Part shown: positions 10,730 to 22,207 of the stretch, piece after piece
Position numbering within the stretch: position 1 is the stretch's first letter
Layout: the number at the start of each line of letters is the position of its first letter
Assembly: GCA_029339195.1 (NCBI GenBank)
Contig: JAPTJF010000099.1
Location: 1 to 64,000, forward strand
DNA from: Micractinium sp. NFX-FRZ
Taxonomy: Eukaryota > Chlorophyta > Trebouxiophyceae > Chlorellales > Chlorellaceae
Direction of reading: 5' to 3'
DNA length: 64,000 nucleotides
Program-made: the position numbers and the translations under genes
The notes under the pieces: model-generated
What the model was told of the DNA's origin: nothing
What the model saw: only the letters and a program-made list of their open reading frames with translations
The model's database searches: none

Positions 10730-12691
10730 ATGACGGCGGCGGAGGAGAAGAAGCCGGAGGAGAAGAAGCCGGCCGCCAAGAAGGCGGCGGGCAAGAAGGC
10801 GGCCGGCGAGGGGAAGGGGAAGAAGGGCGGCGGCGACGGCGACGCACCTGCCGCCAAGCGGCAGAAGGCGGCAGAGGCCAAGGCCGCCAAGCAGGGTGAG
10901 TGTTTTTGCGGGGTGGATGTATGCGTGCAGGGAGAGCATGCGGTCCCGTGTGCCGCACACACGCCTTGGGGCACGTGCGGTTGGGCAGGGGCGCGGCGGC
11001 AGCCAGGGCTTGCGTTGGTCCGGGCCCCTGCTCACACCCCTCTCGCCTGTTGCCTGCCCATCTGCCTGCCTGCCCTCCCACCTGCCTCCCCCCACAGAGG
11101 AGGAGCCGGCGCTGCAGGAGGCGTTCAACATGAAGGGCCAGCTGACGCGCGACCGTGAGCACACCCAGCCGGGGCGGGAGGGAGCAGGGCGGGGGGGCGC
11201 ACCGCCACACGGCAGCGCACGCTGCCGCCTGCCTGCCCCACTTCTGCATGCAAGCCCCACCCTCACGTCCTCCTCCTGTTCCCCACCAAACCTGCCTCCT
11301 CACCAGCATCATTGTAGTGCACCCCCTGCCTGCCCGCCTGCCTGGCCCCGTCCCCGGACCTCGCCCTTGTCCTGATTGTCCGCCCCGCCCTCTCGCCCCT
11401 CTCCCTATCACAATGACTTACGGTTTAACCTATTTACTCCCCACGCTGCCCTGCAGTGGCTGTGGTGTACGGTTTAACCTACCTACCTCCCCACTGTCCC
11501 TTTCAGTGGCTGTGGTGTACGGTTTAACCTATTTACTCCCCCACCCTGTCCCGCAGTGGCTGTCATGATGTACGGGTTTGGCGACGACATCCAGCCGCTG
11601 CAGGAGACGCTGGACCTGGTGGAGGACATTGTGCTGGACTATGCAAACACGCTGCTGCACAAGGTGGGGCCCGCTTTCTTCTCAGCATTAGGGCGGGTTG
11701 GGGCGGGGTTGCTTGGGTGGGGAGGACATTGTGCTGGACTATGCTGCACAAGGTGGGGTCTTTCTAACTTCTTAATAGGGGCCGGGGTCGTTGGGAGGTG
11801 GAGAAAATTGTGCTGGACTATGCCAACACCCTGCTGCACAAGGCAAGGGCGTCGCCTGTTTTCCGTGAATGGGTTTGCTGGAGGTGGAGGGCAGTGTGCT
11901 GGGCTATGCAAACACGCTGCTGCACAAGGCAGGGCCTTGCCCTGCACAAGGTAGGGCCTATTCATTGTCTGCATTAGGGCGAGATGGGGTGGGGGTGTGC
12001 TGGGAGGTGGGAGACCTTGTGCCGGACAATGCCGACACTTTTGTGCTCGAGGTCAGAAAAGGCCAGGGCAGAGTCGCTTGGAGTGGTGGTGTGTGCACAA
12101 GGGCGGCAGCCACGCTGCTGCACCAGGCGAGTGCAAAGGTAGTTGATGTCCCACATGGTGTTGAATCGCACGTGGCATCTCAAAAACCCCTCTCATCCCC
12201 CGCTGCCCCACCTCTCCCCCCGCCAGCAGGCCATGGACAGCGCTGCGCTGCGCGGCAAGCTGCGGCGGCAGGGCGCCCCCGGCGCGGGCGCGGCGGTGGG
12301 CGCGGAGGACATCCTCTTCCTCGTGCGCAAGGTGGGTGGGCAGCATGGGGGGGAGGGCTTGCCTGGGAGTGTGGGTAGCATGGGGAGGGGGGCGGGGCTG
12401 TGTCTGGTGCCTGGGCGTCCCCGGCTTGCGCCCCGTACTCTCTTCCTATTGTGTGTTTGCAGGACCTCAAGAAGTATGCTCGTGCCAAGAAGCTGCTGCT
12501 CACTCCCTGCCCCTACCCCCACCTGCACACGCCCTCCCCACCTCACCCTGCACACTCACTCCGCTGTACCCCTCGCTACTGTTTGCCCACAGGACCCCAA
12601 GAAGTATGCCCGCGCCAAGGAGCTGCTGATCATGGATGAGGAAATCAAGAAGGCGCGGCAGGTGGTGGAGGACGTGGCGGCGCCCACTTGA
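10730..12691 (+). CDS. TAF13: TFIID subunit TAF13 (histone fold)
   Basis: Exons 10730-10895, 11098-11154, 11557-11663, 12230-12331, 12593-12691 give 176 aa. Residues 1-55 are a Lys/Ala/Glu-rich basic tail. The rest is the TAF13 histone fold: MMYGFGDDIQPLQETLDLVE, then VLDYANTLLHKAM, then VGAEDILFLVRKDPKKYARA and a final acidic helix EEIKKARQVVED. In other eukaryotes TAF13 pairs with TAF11 inside TFIID and contacts TBP, so the protein acts in the nucleus at class II promoters. The acceptor of exon 4 is chosen at 12230 (HK-AMD as in other TAF13); 12227 would add one Gln. Introns 2, 3 and 4 each carry extra copies of the neighbouring exon edges. Confidence 0.93.
11438..11572 (+). repeat. Tandem copies of the TAF13 exon 3 acceptor and exon start
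   Basis: The block GCAGTGGCTGTGGTGTACGGTTTAACCTA is present twice (about 11453 and 11502) before the true exon 3 start at 11557, which reads GCAGTGGCTGTCATGATGTACGGG. Part of another unit (ACGGTTTAACCTATTTACTC) starts at about 11420. Each copy has its own pyrimidine tract and AG, so they are plausible decoy acceptors. Confidence 0.85.
11710..12130 (+). repeat. Four degenerate copies of the 3' end of TAF13 exon 3 with donor
   Basis: The real exon end (VEDIVLDYANTLLHK then GTGGGG) recurs at about 11720, 11797, 11882 and 12004 in decaying form. Two copies still encode VEKIVLDYANTLLHK and VEGSVLGYANTLLHK. Flanking intron sequence (GCATTAGGGCG...GGTTG) is copied too, so the repeated unit is roughly 80-120 bases and spans the exon-intron border. 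Confidence 0.85.
12458..12500 (+). repeat. Extra copy of TAF13 exon 5 start
   Basis: TTTGCAG plus a sequence encoding DLKKYARAKKLLL lies about 130 bases before the true last exon (CACAG, DPKKYARAKELLI). Splicing to this copy would give a different C-terminus ending before 12640. Confidence 0.8.
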
Positions 12692-13390
12692 GAACCCAAC
12701 AGGCCCGCCAGGCGCACACGCTGCGTGTCGTGGCATGAGGCATTAGAACGAAGGCTTGAAGGTCCTTGCAGCTTGCTGCCACAGCTGCTGCCGTCGTGGC
12801 GCTGGTCATCGTCCAGCGGGCAGTTCATGGTCGGCCATGCAGGCTGCTGGTGGGTGTACCATTAAATGTTCACGCCTTGCAGCCGTCCGCCTGTGGGCTG
12901 GATCCCTCGTCCCTGCTCCTTCCGCTGCACACTCCCTTGCTCTTGCTGCTGTTGTGCTGCTCTGCTCTCCCGCGCTCTCTGCCTCCCCGCTGCTGCACAC
13001 TCTTCTGCTTTGAAATAAATGCCCACCTTGGTCTCCATGTCAACAAGTTAGTACGTGTCATATAATCAAGATATGGATTCAGACGCGCCATTCAATAAGC
13101 TGCAACTACCCCGGGGTGCGCATTAGGCGGCCAGGCGCTGCCGTCATGGGCTGTCGGTGCGACACGGTGCCTGCCTGTGCTGGCGAGCCGACCCTGTGGC
13201 CATTGTTCGACCTCTCCAAACCCTACCCTGAGTGCTGTCAGGCTACCGAGACCAAATCCTACAGGCATATTGCACTGACTTCAAGTCCGCGGCAGTACCT
13301 GTGGCCCGCCACCTCACCGCCGCCGCTGGAAGTATTTAGCTGGCACTTTGGTGCCGCTTCGCGTAGCCGTTGTCTGCTGCTGTTCATCAC

Positions 13391-16300
13391 ATGTCACTGC
13401 GCTGGGCATTGGCTCGGCGGATTGGCCTGTCTGCGCGCCATTCGCTGCTGAGCTCCTCGGTGAGCCTTGGACCGCACCGTGCAGCTGCAGCGGCTTTGAT
13501 CACCTGTGGCGCTTTTCCTCTGCGCCAGGGGCATCGTCCAGCCGCAGCAGGGAGGGCGCGCAGCATGGTGTCGGGTGCCGGAGAGCCGCCCAAGCACACC
13601 AACCGGCTGGCGCAAGAGGAGAGCCCCTACCTGCTGCAGCATGCCCACAACCCGGTGAGACGATGGAAAAGCTGCCGAGGGAGGGTGCTAGCTGCTCCGC
13701 TTCCATTTACTGCCGCCACCTCCGCTGCCTCCACCTCCGCTGCCGCCAGTGCTGCTGCCATCCCCTAGGGCTGCCTGCCCGCCTGCCTGCCTGCCTGCCT
13801 GCCTGCCTGCTGCTGCTGCCCTTCAGTGAGTAAATGGCACATGCATGCACTCTCCACATCTCGTGATGTCAACATCATGAAATCGCACATTCTGATTTGT
13901 TGCAATGCACTGTTCTGGAACGGAGTAATGCTGCCTCGGTCACTGGCACTGCCTGCCTGCATGCCTGCCTACTGCTTCTGGTGCTCACGTCTCCCCTTCA
14001 AGAAGCCTCCAGCCATCGGCTTCATTCGTAACGATGCCAATATCGGGTTCACCAACGGCGCTGTGTGCGCCGCCCTGCCCCCCCTGGCGTCAGGTGGATT
14101 GGTACCCCTGGGGTGAGGAGGCGTTTGAGAAGGCGCGGCGGGAGGACAAACCCATCTACCTGTCGATAGGATACAGCTCGTGCCATTGGTGCGGGGTCAA
14201 TCAGGCGTGGTGGTGGTTTGCAGTCAGCACGCAGCGCTGTCATGGCGGAGGATGCAGGGGCGGTGTGGGGTTGGGAGGCAGGAGGCTGGGGGGAATGCAA
14301 ATTTGGCCAGAGTACATTGAATGTTGCGCCGCGCAGAGCCAGTCCACCAGCTTCCCTCCAAGTGCCCGTTGAAGAGCACAACAAACATCCTGTTTGCCCC
14401 ATTCACTCATGCGATGCAGGTGGTGAGTGGGTATACGCAGCAGAGGAGAAAGGGCAGTGTTGCCGCCAGGAAATGTGCAGCGATGCTGGGCCGCAGCGGC
14501 CACAGCAGGCGGTGGTCTTGTCGGCAGGCTACCGAGCTCCCAGCATGCATACCAGCCCACCCGCCCGCTTGCCTGCCTGCCTGCCTGCCGCAAGACCTCC
14601 TGTGCCCCTCTCCCACCCTGAGCCCTGCGCTGCCGCCCGCCTGCAAAAGTGCCTGACCGACTTGGACTCACTAATGCATGCTCCCCGCCCCCCGGCGGCT
14701 GCATGCTGCAGCTGGGTGATGGGGCAGACCACTTGCGCTCCCTGTCCCACCCTGATGACCCCAATTGCTGCCGCCCACCCGCCCTGCAGCCACGTGATGG
14801 AGCGGGAGAGCTTTGAGAGCGAGGAGTGCGCTGCCCTCATGAACGAGCTGTTTGTCAACATCAAGGTGGACCGGGAGGAGCGGCCGGATGTGGACAAGGT
14901 AGGGGGGATGTTTTGCATGTGTCGGCGAGAGGATGGGGTGCTGCTCGGTAGGCGAGCTGCCTGTCTGAGAATGCGGTCAGGAGGAGCAGCGAGTGTGGAC
15001 GAGATGAGGCGGGTGGGTCCGTGCGTGTGAGTTCGGCTGGGTGCGTTTATTGTTTATGTTTCTGAGTGGCCTCCCCTCCATCCCCTGCTGTGCCTGATGT
15101 GCCAGGTATACATGGTGTATATTCAAGCCACGCAGGGCGGCGGCGGCTGGCCCATGTCCTGCTTCCTCACCCCCAACCTGGAACCTTTCTTTGGAGGTGA
15201 GGTGGGGTGGGGGCTGGGTGATGTGACTGTGATGGGCAAGAGCAGGGGCAGGCAGGGGTGAGGGAGGGGCACGGGCTGGCAGGGCCGGGGCAGGGGGCAG
15301 CAGTGTGCGGGTCTGAGGCAGGGCAAAAAGGGGTTGGCGCGGGGATGCAGCTCACCGACCGACCTTGGTGCCCCCCCTCCCTGCTGCCCACCCTCTGGGC
15401 CCCTCGCGCAGGCACCTACGCCCCTGCCCAGTGTTTATAGTCCCGGCATCCCTACGACCTTCAAGAACGTGTATACTTGGCACACACCAGCACATGTCTC
15501 ATGGTATGCTTGCACCCTGCTCCCCGCCTCACACCCCCCTGCAGGCACCTACTTCCCCCCCACCGACAGCTTTGGGCGGCCCGGCTTCAAGACCGTGCTG
15601 CGGCGCATCGCCGGGGTGTGGGCCGAGAAGAGGGAGGAGATCAAGGGGCAGAGCGCGCAGAGCATGCGCCAGCTGGCGGAGCTCATGCGCCCAGAGGTGG
15701 GTGCCTTGCTGTGCGCGTGTGTGTGGATGCGTGTTTCGGGGAAATCAAAGGGCCAGGGGCGGGATGGAGGGGTGCAAAAGGGGAGGGGCAGAGGAGGCGT
15801 GCCAGGCAATGGCGGACACGATGCACTCACTCCTGGAGATGCATTGCGGGCAAAGATCGTGAGGGCGCGGGGCACAAGGGCAATGGAGAGATGACTGATC
15901 AGATTGCAGCTGCTGCCTACCACCTTCGGCCGTCGCCCGCCACTGCAAGGCGTGTCTGGTAGCCCCTGTGCTTCCCCTCCCCTTCTTCTTTTGCCCCCGC
16001 AGCCCTCCTAGAATTGCTTTCCACCAAGCAATGCGGGCGCCCCCTGTGTCGCCCAGCTGGGGCTCTCATTCGACTCCCAACCACCACCGCTGCAACTCTG
16101 TTCCTTTGTCCCTCTTGTCACCTCCCCGCAGCCTTCCCCTGAGTCGCTGTCCGCCGAGCAGCAGGGGTGCTCCCTGGACCTGTGTGCCTCCCAGCTGGCC
16201 TCCCGCTTCGACTCCAAGCTTGGCGGCTTTGGCAGCGCGCCCAAGTTCCCTCGCCCCGCTGAGATCAACGCCCTGCTGGCACAGCACGCCAGGCTGGCGG

Positions 16301-19300
16301 CGGGCGGCGATGCGCAGGGAGCAGGTGCATGGGGCCAAGGGGCGGTGGGGTGGGGCAGCGGGTGCGGCCGCTGGCGGTGCGCAATTGTGTGGACGCCGAT
16401 GGTGGCTCTTGCATGCCGCCGCTGCTGCTGCGCACTGCTGGCCTAGCCTCGGCGCCTGTGCTCTGTGTTGTGCAGCGCTGCGTGAACAGTGTCACACCGC
16501 AGCACCTGAACCACGTGGCTCACCCTGGCACCAGCAACTGCTCCCCCACCCACCCCACCCCGTCCCTGCTGCGCAGCCCGGCTGCTACACATGGCGACGT
16601 TCAGCCTGCAGCGCATGGCGGCGGGGGGCATGTGGGACCACGTGGGGGGCGGGTTCCACCGCTACAGCGTGGACGAACACTTCCACGTGCCGCACTTTGA
16701 GAAGATGGTGCGTACAGTAGAGCTGGGGGTTTTGACACTCATCATTGCTTTATTTGTGTGGGGGCTCTTCTGCCGCAGCGTGGAGGGAGGGAGTGAACCC
16801 TTGCAGGTGACCCACTGTTATTAATGTGGTGGGTTCAACCAACTGAGGGAGAGCCTGTGAGGAGGCCGAGGGCAGGCTCATAGCTGCTACATGGTGTGTG
16901 TGGAAGGAGCAGGATGGGCATGTGCCTCGAGACCCACCCCACTCCTCTGCCCCCTCCCCCTGCCCCCGCCCCTGCCCGCCCCCCTGCAGCTGTACGACAA
17001 CCCGCAGCTGGCCTCCTCCTACCTGGCAGCCTTCCAAATCACGGGGGACGCGCAGTACGCAGGTGGGGCGTTGCACGACGTGCTAATACTGTGCACAAAT
17101 CAAAGAGACGTGAGGCCAGGGCGCTGGGGTTCTGGGAAAGTAGAGAGTGTGGTGCAGGCTGACTTGCCCGCGGCGCCACCGTCCGCTGGCCCAGCCCGCC
17201 GGCCCAGCCCGCCCCTGCCCCGAGGGCGCCTGCTGACAGTGTTTGTTCCCGCTGCGCTGTGCACGCTGTGCAGGCGTGGCGCACGGCATATTTGACTACC
17301 TGCTGCGCGACATGACCCACCCCGAGGGCGGCCTGTTCTCTGCGGAGGACGCCGACAGCCTGGACCCGGGCAGCGGCGACAAGAAGGTGTGCATGCTTTA
17401 CTGTGCAGCAGCAAGGATGGTCGGGGAAGGTGATGAAGGCGGCGCCTGCTGCAGGGTCAAGGTGGTTTAGTGCTGTGCTGCTGCCTTGTGCAGGGTGCAG
17501 GAGGGGCAGCCGCACTTTTCGCTGCGCACGCTCTCGCCTGGACCCTGCCCCGTCACCCCCGCCCCACCCGTCCCCACAGGAGGGCTGGTTCTATGTGTGG
17601 ACCAAGCAGGAGATTGAGGAGCTTCTGGGTGAGGGGATGAGGTGGCAGCACATGCCAGCCTGGCAGCCGGCGTGCCAGCCTGGAGAGGTGCGAGGCGGGG
17701 AGGTGAGAGGCAGCCGGTGCCCCCCTGCAGTTCCCGCTCCCGCTCCCCGCTCCACCCCGCCGCACCGCACCTCACTCATATGCCTTGGCTCCTCTGCTGT
17801 GCAGGGCCAGAGGACGCCAAGCCCTTCTGCGCCCACTACTACGTGAAGCCAGGCGGCAACTGCGACCTGTCGTCCCGCAGCGACCCGCACCACGAGTTTG
17901 GGGGCCTCAACTGCCTCATCGCTCGCCAGGTGGGCGGCGCCGTGCGCGCCATGCCCTGCAACGCCATGCCCAGCAATTCTTCTGAGAACACAACTGGCCG
18001 CCTCTCAGTGTCACCTCACTGTAGAAGATAGCTCCCTTATCTGAGGTTCCCCCATCCACTGGCCCACTGCCTCCCCCTCCCGCAGACCCTGGCTGAGACG
18101 GCGGCAGTGGCGGGGAAGAGCGAGGCGGAGACGTCGGCACTGCTGGCGGCCTGCCGGGAGAAGCTGTTCCGAGCGCGCGAGCAGCGCCCGCGCCCGCAGC
18201 GCGACGACAAGGTGGGGCCAAATTGTGGGTTGGGGCCGAGGGGTGGGCACAGGATGAATAGGTTTCAGTTGAGGACGGGAGGCAACTTGAAGCCTGTTCC
18301 TGCAGCGCGACGGCACATTTTGCAAGGGGCACTAATGGGGTGGGGGGTGGGTTTTCAGTTGAGCGCGAGCAGATGACCCCTCCTCCCCTGACCTCATGTT
18401 GTGGCCGCCTGGAATGGCACCGCCATCTCCGCCCTATGCCCTCCGTGCACGAAGAGCCCCTCCCCCCTGGCCCCCGCCTCCCACCCCAGATCGTGACCGC
18501 CTGGAACGGCATGGCCATCTCCGCCTACGCCCAGGCCTCGCGGGTGCTGGCCCACGAGCAGCCGCCCGCGGAGCGCTGCTTCCCGGTGGAGGGGAGCCCG
18601 CCCAGCGCCTACCTGGATGCGGCACTGAAGGTGGGCCTGGGCATGGATGGAGTGGTTGGCAGGGCAGGTAGGGCTGAGGAAAAAGAGCGGGGCGGGGGAG
18701 CGCCTGCGCAGCTGGGAGGCCAGGTGGCTTAAGAGAGGCAGCTGAGCGCGGCGCGGCGGCGCTTATGTTGTATTCTGGAGGCAGGCGAATGTAGGAGCGC
18801 TGCCCGGTTGAGGTAAAGCCCCTCCAAACATGCAGGGCAGGGGTGCCATGCACACAGGCCAACGAGTTGCTGGCTGACTAGCGCTGCGCTGCTCTGCCCT
18901 GCTGCAGGCGGCGGCCTTTGTGCGCACGCAACTGTATGACGCCGAGACCGGGCTGCTGTACCGCTCCTTCATGCGTGAACGCTCGGCGGTGCAGGTAAGC
19001 AGGCACCCTGCCCCTCAGCCCCATTCGCTTGCCCACCTTGCCTGTGCCTGCGCTGCTGTCTACATGACAACAGCGGCATCACTTGCAAGCTTGAGAGTGG
19101 TGGGGCAAGGCAACTGCAGTGCCGCTGTCAACACAAAGCGCAGGATGCTTGCTCTTGGACCCATGCATGGTGCTTTTTAAACTCATTTCTCACGAGCCGT
19201 GCGTGCGTAGCACAGGGCTTTGCGTGGCCACGCCTACACGGTTTTCATGGTCAATTCGCTTTCTCAAGAGTTTCTTTTCTCAATGCAGGCCTTTGCAGAC

Positions 19301-21619
19301 GACTATGCGTACATGGTCACCGGCCTGCTGGACTTGTACGCCGCCACCGGAGACACCGCGCACCTGCAGGCACGCTTGCCACCTTTTCACCGCTGCACGC
19401 TGGGGCCACACAACAACTAGCAGCCGGAGCACAGCATGTGCAGCAGGCTGTGCGCACATTGCTTGCCACATGCCGCATGGTAGTGCACCTGTGTGGAGCA
19501 CAGAACGCATTTAGCGTCGCCCCGCTCGTGCCTGACCAAGGGGGCAGCGCCAGCAATGTTGCATGGGCGCAGCGGCCCCTGCAGCAGGCCTGCTTGCACG
19601 CACGCCTGTTCGCGCACCTGCCTGCTTGCATCCAACAGGTGCCTCCTCGTCCCCCCCCTTCCCCTCCCCACACAAATGCTGCCTGCCTGCAGTGGGCCAC
19701 GGAGCTGCAGGGCAAGATGGACCAGCTGTTCTGGGATGCGGCTGCCGGGGGGTACTTCAACAACGCCGAGGGGGACGAGTCCATCCTGCTGCGCCTCAAG
19801 GTGAGCAACCCGCGGCATGGTGTTGAGCTCACTGTCCTAGGCATACGGTGCTGCGCGGTACCCTAGCAATGCGCCTCAAGGTGAGGAACACATGCGTGGT
19901 GTTAAGCTTACTGTTCTAGGCATACGGTGCTGCGCGGCACTCCAGCAATGCGCCTCAAGGTGAGGAACACACGTGCCTGGTGTTGTAAAGCTTGAAAGCT
20001 TACTGCTTTTCGGGAGACAAAGCTGCGTGGTACCTGAGCCATGATGTGGCGGGAGGCAAGTCCAGTCTGCTGCTGCACCTCGAGGTGAGCATGAAACTGT
20101 AGTGTCTGACAAGTGTATCCGTTTTGTGCTGTCATGTTCTGCAGGAGGACTATGATGGAGCCGAGCCGGGCGCCAGCAGCATCGCCCTGGCCAACCTGTG
20201 GTACCTCGCCGGCCTCAGCGGGACAGAGGTGCGCAGTGGGTGTTTTGGTGGGAAGCTGGCAGAGGCTTGCTCTCAGGCTGGGCAACAGGTAGCAGCCGCG
20301 CGGCAGCAAGCGGCCGTGAGTATGCATTTGCCCTCGCTCTCCCCCTGCCTGGTCTCCCCATGCCTTGCATGACATCTCGCTGAACGTGGCCCCATGCCCA
20401 TGCAGCCCTTGTCCCTCCTTGTCCCTTGTTTGTGCCCTGCAGGAGGCGGGGCGCCTGCGGGAGCGCGCCTCCAAGACGGCTGCCGCCTTCTCTGAGCGGC
20501 TGCAGGAGATGCCTGTGGCCATGCCTCAGATGGCCGCCTCCCTGCACCTCCTCACACTGGGGCACCCGCGCCAGGTGAGCAGCGCTTTCCTGTGCCTGCT
20601 GCCTTAAGGATCCTCCCCAGCCCGTTGGCCCCCTTGGTTGATAGTGTACGGCCTCCCAGCTGGCGTGATGCCCTACCCCAAAGTGTGCCAGAGCAGGGAG
20701 TCGGATGGGGTGCCACCCAGCTGCCGGGAAGGCGTGCCGCCGCTGCTGACATGGCAGGGCCCGTCTTCCCCTGCCGAGTTCTGCCCACCTCTCCCTCCTC
20801 TGCTGACGCATGCACCCCTCCTGTCCCTCTCTCTTCTGACGTGTGCTGACGTGCCCACCTCTCCCTTCCCCTTTCCTTGCTGATGTGGCTTCCTTGCCAG
20901 GTCATCATCGCGGGCAAGCGCGGCGCCCCCGACACCGAGGCACTGCTGGACGCCGTGTTTGCCTCCTTCACGCCAGGTGAGGCCGGCCTGCCTGCTGTGC
21001 TCCTTTTCCTGATGGCATGGCCGCCTGCTGCACTCCTGGTGGCGAGCCAGGGCGCGGGGCGGGCTCCCACGGGCGGTGCTGCTGCCTCTGCATTTGCTGT
21101 GCGTTTGCCTGCTCCCCAGCCTCCGTGCTGTTGCGTAGCAGTGCTGCCGCTGCCTATCCGCGATGCTTCCCTGCCCAACCTGCGCCCTTTCATCCCCCCC
21201 ACGCCCTGCCCCTGCTACCCCGTGCAGACAAGGTGGTCATCCATTTGGACCCCTCGGACGCACCGCTGATGGAGTACTGGAAGGGGCGCAACCCAGAGGC
21301 GGTGTGCGTGGTGGAGGCCACCGGGTTTGAGGCGGGGGAGCCGGCCACCGCCTTCATCTGCCAGGTGGGTGCTGCACCAAAGGCTGCACAGGGCTGCGCA
21401 ACGTGCGTTTCGGCTTCTCCTGGCTGCCTCACCTGCGCCCTCCCTCCCTACTGCCCTCTCCACCCCCACCCGGCTTGCTTCTCACAGAACTTCACCTGCA
21501 AAGCCCCAACCACCAGCCCCGAGAAGGTGAAGCAGCTGCTGGCGGAGCCGCGCGTGAGCGCCGCACCCAAGCCTGTGCCCGTCAGCCTGCCTACCGGGCT
21601 GGGCAGCAGAGAAAGGTGA
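13391..21619 (+). CDS. SSP411/SPATA20-like thioredoxin-domain protein (DUF255 family), 21 exons
   Basis: Exons 13391-13654, 14094-14188, 14790-14898, 15106-15196, 15545-15696, 16132-16324, 16577-16707, 16990-17062, 17274-17386, 17580-17628, 17805-17929, 18086-18211, 18490-18630, 18908-18994, 19289-19369, 19693-19800, 20145-20228, 20443-20574, 20901-20976, 21228-21364, 21488-21619 give 832 aa, close to animal and bacterial relatives. Order: Arg/Ser-rich leader (1-60, mitochondrial-like), thioredoxin-like domain ([47 protein letters not shown]), then an (alpha/alpha) barrel resembling glycosidases ([39 protein letters not shown]). The biochemical role of the family is not established. The intron after residue 119 cuts the expected CHWC active-site motif (see findings). 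The intron after 19369 needs a GC donor. Confidence 0.92.
13771..13810. repeat. (TGCC)n tetranucleotide tract
   Basis: About eight to ten near-perfect CCTG/TGCC units lie in intron 1 of the SSP411-like gene. Shorter runs of the same unit occur at 3777-3796, 14571-14588, 27893-27908 and 54797-54820, all intronic. Confidence 0.85.
18394..18442 (+). repeat. Extra copy of SSP411-like exon 13 start
   Basis: ATGTTGTGGCCGCCTGGAAT followed by GGCACCGCCATCTCCGCCC resembles the true exon start at 18490 (ATCGTGACCGCCTGGAACGG then CATGGCCATCTCCGCC). The copy is about 95 bases upstream, inside intron 12. Confidence 0.75.
19790..20100 (+). repeat. Tandem copies of the end of SSP411-like exon 16 and its donor
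   Basis: The exon end GCGCCTCAAG plus GTGAG recurs at about 19870 and 19950, and in weaker form near 20075 (CTGCACCTCGAGGTGAG). The units are about 80 bases long and include GGCATACGGTGCTGCGCGG. They fill most of intron 16. Confidence 0.85.
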
Positions 21620-21919
21620 CGCGACTGGCACGCTGCCGAGCAGTGGCAAGCGGTGCTCTGTTGAGCAGTACAGGTGTCCAACTTCCTGCCTTGCTTGGGC
21701 CCACGGCAGCGCCGGCGGCGCCGGCAGCCGGGGCGGAGAGCTGAAGCAGCTCATTTTGGGGCCTTTCATATACATGAGCCATGCACACCAGCAGTCCTAG
21801 TACCGCCTGAATGAATCATGAGCATGCGTCTCAGGGCGTGGAAGACGTCCTGGAGCCGCCGTACACCCCCATCTACTTGTGCCCATCTGCCTTGGTCAGC
21901 CTTCTGTGTTGTTCTCGAT

Positions 21920-21924
21920 TGTAA
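21920..21924 (+). terminator. TGTAA polyadenylation signal, SSP411-like gene
   Basis: This TGTAA is 300 bases past the SSP411-like stop and about 280 before the next gene's ATG, so it fits as the 3' end signal. Confidence 0.45.
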
Positions 21925-22207
21925 CAACGGAGGTTCCTGGTTGGGCAAGATATGGGCAGACCAGGGCGCAGTGAAACACTATGCTGCACTAAACCAATTT
22001 GCAGGTGCCTGCCTGGCGGCCAGTGGCGGCGGCGGCATGAGCACCCTTAGCGCCTTCGCGGCGCCTGCCTTGTCGCTCATCGTGCTGTCGAGACTTTTGA
22101 GTTACCCACAAACGACGTCAGTGCGCAACTCCAACTGCACCCGAAAACCCCTGCGCGACCATTGCCAAACACCCGCGCTTTGGCGCCTCGAACGGCCAGC
22201 TGAAGCG

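Noticed and set aside
9546..11411. 621-codon minus-strand open frame
   Set aside because: It runs through the first methyltransferase exon but continues across TAF13 exons and intron sequence; only the part from 10526 to 10225 is coding in that frame.
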